Origin: CAZSNH01 sp052388455
GTDB taxonomy: Bacteria; Pseudomonadota; Alphaproteobacteria; Rhizobiales; Hyphomicrobiaceae
DNA length: 20,894 nt
Reading direction: 5' to 3'
Assembly: GCA_052388455.1 (NCBI GenBank)
Contig: JBQTIA010000071.1
Span: 1-20,894 of the forward strand
Shown here: one piece after another, positions 15,579 to 20,894 of the stretch
How positions within the stretch are numbered: the stretch's first letter is position 1
Layout of the letters: the number at the start of each line of letters is the position of its first letter
Program-made: the position numbers and the translations under genes
Notes under the pieces: model-generated
What the model was told of the DNA's origin: nothing
Seen by the model: the letters and a program-made list of their open reading frames with translations, nothing else
Database searches by the model: none

Positions 15579-15867
15579 GAGTGGTGTTCCCGTCGCAGGT
15601 TGCAACATCAAATCCGAGGCGATTCCAGATCGCCGTATCAGAGACCCTAACACATAACGCCAAGTGGTGCCTGCGAAAGCCTAACGTCCGGTTTCGAGAG
15701 GCGGAAACGGCCGGGCGGTGACCTGTCGGCCACAGTCGGTCGTCGTCTCCGAAAGCAAATCCCTTGATTGAGCAGAACGCAATCAAATGCCGTTCTGACG
15801 CCTTGTGTGTTCTATGACGATGCCTACATCCGTAACGGAGTAACAGGGAGCGACCCGGCCACGCCAG

Positions 15868-16419
15868 ATGCAGATTTACGACTCACCCGAAGGCTATGGG
15901 CTGGTCACACGGTGGTCGCACTGGCTGATGGCCGTCGCGATTTTCGCGCTGTTCGCGCTCGGATGGTGGATGGTGGGGCTCGACTACTACAGCCCCTACT
16001 ACACCAGCGCGCCTGCCTTCCACAAAAGTGCCGGCATGGTTCTGCTGGCTTGGCTCGGACTGCGGTTCATCTGGCGATTGATCAATCCGCGTCTGGACGA
16101 CAGCGCGTTGTCACCCGCGGAGCGACGGGCGTCGGCCATCGTTCACTGGGGATTCTACCCGCTGATGCTCGTTCTGCTGGTGAGCGGCTATCTGATCACC
16201 ACCGCCGATGGCCGGCCGGTCGATGTCTTCGGCTGGTTCGCCGTTCCCTCCATCCTCGCCTACCAGGGCCTCGAAGACAGCGCCGGGCTCGTGCACGAAT
16301 ACGCCGCCTACGCGACGATGGCGCTGGCCGGACTGCATACCGCCGCCGCGTTGAAGCACCATGTCATCGACAAGAGCCGCATCCTGACACGCATGTGGTC
16401 CGGGCCTCCGCAGCCGTGA
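15868..16419 (+). CDS. Cytochrome b561 family protein (YceJ/CybB-like)
   Basis: 183 residues with four predicted membrane helices (about 15-37, 50-72, 92-112 and 142-162). Conserved histidines H18 (TRWSHWLMA), H52 (FHKSAG), H143 (LVHEYAAY) and H157 (GLHTAAAL) have the spacing of the two b-heme ligand pairs in this family, whose E. coli member CybB is a superoxide:quinone oxidoreductase. The ATG at 15868 follows an in-frame TAA by 27 bases, so an upstream start is excluded. No strong ribosome binding site is seen. It precedes the YceI-family gene by 53 bases on the same strand. The same pairing is known in E. coli (yceJ-yceI). Confidence 0.9.
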   Translation: MQIYDSPEGYGLVTRWSHWLMAVAIFALFALGWWMVGLDYYSPYYTSAPAFHKSAGMVLLAWLGLRFIWRLINPRLDDSALSPAERRASAIVHWGFYPLMLVLLVSGYLITTADGRPVDVFGWFAVPSILAYQGLEDSAGLVHEYAAYATMALAGLHTAAALKHHVIDKSRILTRMWSGPPQP

Positions 16420-16472
16420 CGCCCCTCCACACACGCGCAGGAAACACCCCTTCCAACGATGGAGCTTTGCCA

Positions 16473-17051
16473 ATGAAGGTCTCGCACTTCGCCGCCGCAG
16501 TCGCCTCGATCCTGCTCGCCTCACTGTCGCCGGCATCGGCCGCAGACTACGTGATCGACACCAAGGGCGCGCACGCCTCGATCAACTTCCGCATCAAGCA
16601 TCTCGGATATAGCTGGCTGACGGGACGCTTCGACACCTTCGCGGGAACCTTCTCGTTCGACGACGCGCAGCCGGCGAATTCGAAAGTGAAGGTCGAGATC
16701 GACACCGCCAGCGTGAATTCCAACCATGCCGAGCGCGACAAGCATCTCCGCAACGCTGATTTCCTCGACGTGACCAAGTTCCCCAAGGCCGTCTTCGAAA
16801 GCACCAGCGTGACGCCGGCCGCCGACGGCAAGATGTCGATCGCCGGCAAGCTGACCCTGCACGGCGTGACCAGGGACATCGTCATCGCCGCGGAGAAAAT
16901 CGGTGCCGGTAGCGATCCCTGGGGCGGCGAGCGCGCCGGCTTCTCGGGCACCACCACGCTGACACTGGCCGACTTCGGTATCCTCAAAGAGCTGGGTCCG
17001 GCGGCCAAAGCCGTCGACCTGGACCTGCACGTCGAAGGGGTGAAACAGTAG
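16473..17051 (+). CDS. yceI: YceI family periplasmic protein
   Basis: 192 residues. The signal peptide ends at about ASA (residue 23). The mature protein starts ADYVIDTKGAHASINFRIKHLGYSW, the typical first strand of the YceI lipocalin-like barrel. Other family marks are VKVEIDTASVNSNHAERDKHLRNADFLDVTKFP, GKLTLHGVTRDI and GFSGTTTLTLADFGI. Family members bind long isoprenoid ligands, and polyisoprenoid or quinone-type lipids are the usual guess. GGAG sits 8 bases upstream of ATG 16473. The frame is open well upstream (from 15768), but that part overlaps the cytochrome gene out of frame and is not coding. Probably one operon with the b561 gene, suggesting a shared quinone or redox-stress role. 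Confidence 0.94.
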   Translation: MKVSHFAAAVASILLASLSPASAADYVIDTKGAHASINFRIKHLGYSWLTGRFDTFAGTFSFDDAQPANSKVKVEIDTASVNSNHAERDKHLRNADFLDVTKFPKAVFESTSVTPAADGKMSIAGKLTLHGVTRDIVIAAEKIGAGSDPWGGERAGFSGTTTLTLADFGILKELGPAAKAVDLDLHVEGVKQ

Positions 17052-17083
17052 GGCGGCCTCCGTCTGCCGGACGCCACGCCGAA

Positions 17084-17899
17084 TTATCGGCCGGCCACGG
17101 GACCGGCCGCCAGCAGCGGATCCAGTTGTGCCTTGAGATCGGCCATCGTCAGCCGGCTCTTGACCAGCTTGTCGCTGACGAAAAAGTTCGGCGTCCCGAT
17201 GATGCCGAGCTTGCGGCCGCGCTCCTTCACCGCCTTCAGTCCGTCGATGAGCTTGGCATCGGTGAGGCAGGCGTCGAACTGAGCCTGCTTCAAGCCCACC
17301 TGCGCCGCGACTTTGAAGATCGGCTCCAGCCTGACCTCCTGGCTGACCCAGGCGTCCTGCTGCTCCATGAACTTGCCGTACAGCGCGAAGTATTTGTCGG
17401 CCGGCACGCAGCGCAGTGCGATCGTGGCATTGCCGCTCTGCTTGCCGATGGGGAACTCGCGCAGGATGAAGCGGACCTTGCCGGTGTCGATATAGGCGCG
17501 CTTCAGCTGCGGAAACACGTCGCGGTGGAACACGCGGCAGTGCGGACAGGTGAGCGACGCATACTGCACGATCGTCACCGGCGCGTCGTTGCGGCCGAGG
17601 GCCATCTCGGGAATTGGACCCGGCGCCATGATGTCGGCGCGGGTCGGCTGCTCGATGATCACCCGCCCGCCGACGGGCTGCGCCGTCGGGTCGCCGAAGG
17701 GATTGAAGGTCGGCTGCTGTGCGGCGGCGGAGGCGGCATCGGGAAACGCCGACCCGCCGGCTCCGCCTTCCGTCGAGACACTCGCTGCGCCGGGCGAGAC
17801 GCCATCGATTTTCGGCCCCTCCCCGCCACAGCCGGAGGCGAGCAGCGAGAGCAGTGCTGCAAGCCCTCGGGCCCGAACGGTTGAAGCATCGATCGGCAC
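17084..17899 (-). CDS. DsbA-like thioredoxin-fold lipoprotein
   Basis: 271 residues from a GTG at 17899. The N-terminus is a likely lipoprotein signal with lipobox LASGC (Cys24). A Gly/Ala/Pro-rich linker (about 25-95) follows, then a DsbA/thioredoxin-fold domain. The active site CPHC (118-121) sits in YASLTCPHCRVFH. The later IIGTPNFFVSD stretch supplies the cis-proline loop (TP). The family catalyses disulfide exchange in the periplasm. Ribosome binding options are GAGGG at 6 bases and GAGGAGG at 12. An ATG at 17947 would overlap the upstream gene and add a basic, signal-masking extension. The gene starts 22 bases after a second DsbA-like gene, almost certainly in one operon. Confidence 0.88.
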   Translation of the reverse strand: MPIDASTVRARGLAALLSLLASGCGGEGPKIDGVSPGAASVSTEGGAGGSAFPDAASAAAQQPTFNPFGDPTAQPVGGRVIIEQPTRADIMAPGPIPEMALGRNDAPVTIVQYASLTCPHCRVFHRDVFPQLKRAYIDTGKVRFILREFPIGKQSGNATIALRCVPADKYFALYGKFMEQQDAWVSQEVRLEPIFKVAAQVGLKQAQFDACLTDAKLIDGLKAVKERGRKLGIIGTPNFFVSDKLVKSRLTMADLKAQLDPLLAAGPVAGR

Positions 17900-17921
17900 G
17901 CCGAGCCCTCGCCTCCTCACG

Positions 17922-18605
17922 TCAGCTCTTCGGCAACAGCGGTTCAATAACCTTCTCGACGGCCGAAAGCGAAGGCTCGCCGATCACCCGCTTGCCGTTG
18001 ATGAAGATGGTCGGGATGCGCGAGATCGCGAATCCCTGAGCGGCACGATTGCGGTCGGCGGTCAGCTTGTCCAGCAGCGGCTGATCGGTCAGGCACTTCT
18101 CGAAGGTCTCCTGCGTGAAGCCCGACTGCTTGGCGACCTCCAGCAAGGCGGCCCGGAACGCCGCGTTCTCCTTTTCGAAGGCCCATGTCGCCTGCGTTTC
18201 CATCAGGCCTTCGATCATGGCGACGGACTTGTCCTCGGGAACGCAGCGGGCCAGCATGGAGGCCGCATAGGCGCGGTTGTTGTGCGGGAACTCGCGGAAC
18301 ACGAAGCGCACCTTGCCGGTGTCGACGTATTTCTTCTTCAGCTCGGGATAGACCGAGTTGGCGAACTCGGCGCAGTGCGGGCAGGTCATCGAGAAGTATT
18401 CGACGATCGTCACCTTGGCGTCGGCCGCACCGACCGCGATGTCCGACAGTGCGCCCGGTTTCATCAGCTCCTCGACGGACACCTCGGAGCCGTCTCCATC
18501 CTGGGCAACGGCCAAAGCCGGGTTCAGCATCAGAGCGCCCGCCACCAGGGCGCACACGATGGCGCCAGCCTTCAATCCGGCGGCGGGAAGATTGAACTTG
18601 AGCAC
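17922..18605 (-). CDS. DsbA family thiol:disulfide interchange protein, periplasmic
   Basis: 227 residues from a GTG at 18605, with GAGGAG 7 bases upstream. A signal peptide ends at about AVA-QD (residue 34). The DsbA domain has CPHC at 75-78 (YFSMTCPHCAEF), REFPHNNRAYAASMLARC, and the cis-proline loop RIPTIFING. The overall layout (CPHC, a helical insert, then IPT) matches the DsbA family/thioredoxin_4-type group. A frame start at 18776 is far longer and places the signal peptide internally, so it is rejected. It is the upstream member of a tandem pair of DsbA-like genes, with DUF721 and mutY nearby, an arrangement seen in Rhizobiales. Confidence 0.92.
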   Translation of the reverse strand: MLKFNLPAAGLKAGAIVCALVAGALMLNPALAVAQDGDGSEVSVEELMKPGALSDIAVGAADAKVTIVEYFSMTCPHCAEFANSVYPELKKKYVDTGKVRFVFREFPHNNRAYAASMLARCVPEDKSVAMIEGLMETQATWAFEKENAAFRAALLEVAKQSGFTQETFEKCLTDQPLLDKLTADRNRAAQGFAISRIPTIFINGKRVIGEPSLSAVEKVIEPLLPKS

Positions 18606-18795
18606 GGGTAAACTCCTCAGCTTCTGGGGTACGTGGGACTCATGTGTCGCCGACGGCCTGCGGCACACCTCGACACACGGGAATGGCTGCGGAAATAAGG
18701 CAAGTTCCGACTGAATGCCACCTGAATGGCGGCACCAACGGTTTCCATCATCGTGCGTGACGGATTTCGCGACCAACGTTCAGGCGCTCTGACGT

Positions 18796-19431
18796 TCAGG
18801 CGATCTTCAGACCCGTGGCCCGTTCTCGACCATCCTGGCCGGCCGTCATGGCGGCGTGCAGACGTTCGAGCGCGGCGTAGAGGGAGGGATCGGCATCGGC
18901 GGGGACTGCTCCGGCCACAGGAGCCCGTCGTTCCGCTCGCCGCCGCGAGACCTCGGATGCGGTGGTGTCGGACTGAATATTGCGGGGCGGGGTCTGCACA
19001 AGGCGGATCTCTGCGATGGCCCGATAGCCGAAATAGCTGTTGATCCGCTCGACGAGTTGTGCGGCGCCATACTCGACCTGCAGCGCCGCCGCCGGGTCGA
19101 CAGCCAGCACCAGCGTAGCGCCGGGACGGCCGACGGTGTCCTCGCCGGCCGTCGCCGGCAGACCGGCTCCGCGCGGCCACTTGAGGCGCAGAGGCTCGGT
19201 GCAGCGCGCCAGCGTCCGCCCGGCGATTTTTTCCCAGTCTGTGATCAGAGCGACCGTTGAAAAGCCATGCTTCTCGAAGGCTTTGCGGGTGAGGCCCGGC
19301 ACATAGCTGCCGACCGCGCGGGCGGCGATGGTGCCGGGCATCCGGGAACGGCTGGCGAAGATGGGCATGGCCCGCGCCGGCGGAATCGGCCGCTCGAGGC
19401 CCGCAACGGGCTTCTTTCCTGTGTGCGTCAT
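18796..19431 (-). CDS. DUF721 / DciA family protein
   Basis: 211 residues from ATG 19431, with GGGGAG 5 bases upstream. The core (about 35-150) carries the DUF721 pattern: LTRKAFEKHGFSTVALITDWEKIAG, then RTLARCTEPLRLKWP, ATLVLAVDPAAALQVEYGAAQLVERINSYFG and AIAEIRLVQ. The DUF721 family includes DciA, the loader of the replicative helicase DnaB in bacteria lacking DnaC. Whether this protein does that job is an inference. The C-terminal ~60 residues are Arg/Ala-rich and look disordered. It is divergent from mutY (89 bases between starts) and 190 bases upstream of the DsbA gene on the same strand. An 11-bp direct repeat (ACGTTCAGGCG, 18776-18786 and 18792-18802) overlaps its stop codon. Confidence 0.85.
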   Translation of the reverse strand: MTHTGKKPVAGLERPIPPARAMPIFASRSRMPGTIAARAVGSYVPGLTRKAFEKHGFSTVALITDWEKIAGRTLARCTEPLRLKWPRGAGLPATAGEDTVGRPGATLVLAVDPAAALQVEYGAAQLVERINSYFGYRAIAEIRLVQTPPRNIQSDTTASEVSRRRAERRAPVAGAVPADADPSLYAALERLHAAMTAGQDGRERATGLKIA

Positions 19432-19520
19432 CCCTGCTCCCCGTAACCCCGCTTCGTCCCAGGGTTGGCGATGCTTATCATCGATGAAATGATTCGCGGG
19501 ATTGGGACGGGAGCACACTG

Positions 19521-20627
19521 GTGAGAACTGTGGCTCGCAAACAACTTCCACTCCGGCCGGCCGGACCGGACACGGTCGCGGCCCTGCTTGATTGGTACGA
19601 CGTGGAACGCCGCGAGCTGCCCTGGCGGGCGACCGCGCCCCGCCGGGCCGACCCCTACCGCGTATGGCTGAGCGAAATCATGCTGCAGCAGACCACCGTC
19701 AAGGCGGTCATTCCCTATTACCTGCGATTCCTCGCCCGCTGGCCGGATGTCGGGGCGCTGGCGGCGTCGGAACTGGAGGACGTGCTCTCCGAGTGGGCCG
19801 GGCTCGGCTACTATTCGCGTGCCCGCAATCTGCACACCTGCGCCCGACAGGTCGTCGCGCAGCACGGCGGGCGTTTTCCCAGATCCGAGCGGGAGCTGCT
19901 GGCCCTGCCGGGCATCGGCCCTTACACCGCGGCAGCGATCGTGGCCATCGCGTTCGGGGAACCGGCGACACCCGTCGACGGCAACATCGAGCGCGTGGTG
20001 GCTCGCCTCTTTGCCGTGCGACAGCCGATGCCGGCGGCGAAAGCGGAAATCAGGCGGCTCGCCGCCACGCTGACGCCGGACAATCGGCCGGGCGATTTTG
20101 CGCAGGCCATGATGGACCTCGGCGCCGCGGTTTGCACGCCGAAGCGTCCCTCGTGCCTGATGTGCCCTCTGCAGACCGATTGCCATGCCCATGCCAAGGG
20201 CATCGAGGCGGCGCTGCCGGTCAGGCGCACCAAGGCGGAGCGTCCGGCGCGGTTCGGCGTCGCCTTTCTGGTGCTGCGGGAGGACGGGCATGTCCTGCTG
20301 CGACAGCGCCCGGAGGCGGGTCTGCTCGGCGGCATGCTGGAGGTGCCGTCCACCGACTGGCTGAGCGACTGGCCGCGACCGGATCACGCCCTCGGCGCCG
20401 CGCCGGTGAAGGCAAGCTGGTGGTCGGTCCCGGACAGCGTCTCACACACATTCACCCATTTTCGGCTGGAGCTGATGGTCTATCGGGCCATCGTGCCGGT
20501 CGAGGCGACGCTGACCTTCTGGGCCGAGCCGGAGCGGTGCCGATGGGTCGCCCGCCGCGACCTCGACCGGGCCGCGCTGCCGAGCGTCATGCGCAAGGTC
20601 ATCGCCCACGCCCTGCAAGAGCAATGA
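19521..20627 (+). CDS. mutY: A/G-specific adenine glycosylase MutY
   Basis: 368 residues from a GTG at 19521, with GGGAG 7 bases upstream. MutY removes adenine paired with 8-oxoguanine. The catalytic Glu is E52 (SEIMLQQTTV). The helix-hairpin-helix motif is LPGIGPYTAAAI (about 129-140), and the catalytic Asp is D153 in PVDGN. A 4Fe-4S cluster motif C-X6-C-X2-C-X5-C is complete (C205, C212, C215, C221). The C-terminal MutT-like domain (about 240-368) includes GLLGGMLEVPS and FTHFRLEL, which recognise the oxidised base. Length and motif spacing are normal. The gene is divergent from the DUF721 gene. Confidence 0.97.
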   Translation: MRTVARKQLPLRPAGPDTVAALLDWYDVERRELPWRATAPRRADPYRVWLSEIMLQQTTVKAVIPYYLRFLARWPDVGALAASELEDVLSEWAGLGYYSRARNLHTCARQVVAQHGGRFPRSERELLALPGIGPYTAAAIVAIAFGEPATPVDGNIERVVARLFAVRQPMPAAKAEIRRLAATLTPDNRPGDFAQAMMDLGAAVCTPKRPSCLMCPLQTDCHAHAKGIEAALPVRRTKAERPARFGVAFLVLREDGHVLLRQRPEAGLLGGMLEVPSTDWLSDWPRPDHALGAAPVKASWWSVPDSVSHTFTHFRLELMVYRAIVPVEATLTFWAEPERCRWVARRDLDRAALPSVMRKVIAHALQEQ

Positions 20628-20706
20628 TCCAACTCGACAGTCATCGACGGCCCCATAAAGATCAGCGCCCAACTATCTCGATTATAGTCCATTACGAATA
20701 CTGACT

Positions 20707-20736
20707 TTGATGCGTATGTTTTTAAGTTTTTATAAT
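20707..20736 (+). promoter_or_regulatory. Sigma70-like promoter candidate
   Basis: TTGATG (20707-20712) and TATAAT (20731-20736) are separated by 18 bases. The -10 is a perfect consensus match. The region is strongly A/T-rich, so a chance match is possible. Transcription would start near 20743, just before the two hairpins. Confidence 0.45.
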
Positions 20737-20763
20737 ATAATTATCTGGTGCGCTCGGGCAACA

Positions 20764-20829
20764 GCCGAAGGTTTCTTATCGAGCTTCGGCGTTTCTCGAG
20801 GGAAAATTAAGAATTTTCCCTTCGAGAAA
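20764..20829 (+). repeat. Two adjacent hairpins downstream of the promoter-like element
   Basis: The first is GCCGAAG (20764-20770) with CTTCGGC (20784-20790), a 7-bp stem with a 13-base loop. The second starts 2 bases later. TTTCTCGA + GGGAAAATT (20792-20808) pairs with AATTTTCCC + TCGAGAAA (20812-20829), a 17-bp stem with one bulged T and a 3-base loop. The long stem is among the strongest inverted repeats in the window. No clear T-tract follows. Confidence 0.7.
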
Positions 20830-20894
20830 TTTGGATTGTGTGCGACCTATCTCATTCAATCAGGCGAGGGGCTTAAGCTGCCCGCGCAATAGAG

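Larger units (their letters stand above)
20628..20894. other. AT-rich intergenic tail of the window
   Basis: No convincing gene. GC drops sharply compared with mutY. A 61-codon frame (20707-20892) overlaps the promoter-like element and hairpins and lacks a ribosome binding site, so I do not call it. The region may be the leader of a gene beyond the right edge or a small RNA locus. Confidence 0.5.

Noticed and set aside
15764..15786. FNR/FixK-type site upstream of cytochrome b561 (TTGATT ... AATCAA)
   Set aside because: The half-sites TTGAT and ATCAA are 13 bases apart, not the 4 bases required for FNR/FixK boxes.
15768..16472. Long plus-strand frame continuing upstream from the YceI gene
   Set aside because: It overlaps the cytochrome b561 gene in another frame. 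YceI has its own signal peptide and ribosome binding site at 16473.
19478..19487. 10-bp palindrome TCATCGATGA between the DUF721 and mutY genes
   Set aside because: Too short to distinguish from chance, and not positioned relative to any recognisable promoter.
20707..20892. 61-codon frame at the right edge
   Set aside because: It coincides with the promoter-like element and both hairpins, has no ribosome binding site and shows no protein family pattern.

Overview
The window is chromosomal DNA of a GC-rich alphaproteobacterium, most likely in the order Hyphomicrobiales (Rhizobiales). Four things point there: the alphaproteobacterial 16S rRNA sequence at the left edge, an exact TTAA-N7-TTAAC (CtrA-type) box, a LytM/M23 peptidase of the kind common in Rhizobiales, and a dsbA-like / DUF721 (DciA) / mutY block. 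I cannot name the genus. There are no transposases, integrases, phage genes or CRISPR arrays.

Layout. Positions 1-530 are the 5' third of a 16S rRNA gene on the minus strand. Its leader (boxA, nested stems) and promoter run up to about 931. A membrane-anchored M23 peptidase (plus) converges on moeA (minus), 7 bases apart. A lower-GC gap (4526-5331) holds one plausible 37-residue membrane peptide. Next is the most unusual part: a minus-strand pair encoding a 386-residue winged-helix-like protein (8833-9993) and a 1127-residue protein with two P-loop ATPase modules, the second HerA/DUF87-like (5332-8715). Upstream of the pair, in the divergent gap it shares with a CAP-domain lipoprotein gene (10480-11145), lie a perfect 17-bp palindrome and the CtrA-type box.

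The right half is more ordinary. It has a 74-residue protein coupled to a Wzx/MATE-type flippase, then a D,D-carboxypeptidase with a long Ala/Pro/Lys tail. A tRNA-Leu(CAA) follows, whose 3' end and downstream sequence are tandemly duplicated. Next are a 101-residue secreted protein, a cytochrome b561 / YceI pair, two tandem DsbA-like thioredoxin-fold proteins, a DUF721/DciA-family protein and, divergently, mutY. The last 270 bases are AT-rich and hold a promoter-like element followed by two strong hairpins.

Functional themes. Much of the window concerns the cell envelope: M23 peptidase, D,D-carboxypeptidase, flippase, lipoprotein, periplasmic DsbA-like proteins and b561/YceI. Housekeeping is represented by rRNA, tRNA, moeA, mutY and DUF721/DciA. 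The winged-helix + dual-ATPase pair fits neither group and is my best candidate for an undescribed system. Its function cannot be read from the sequence. Start codons were chosen from Shine-Dalgarno spacing and, where relevant, signal peptides. Several differ from the longest open frame.
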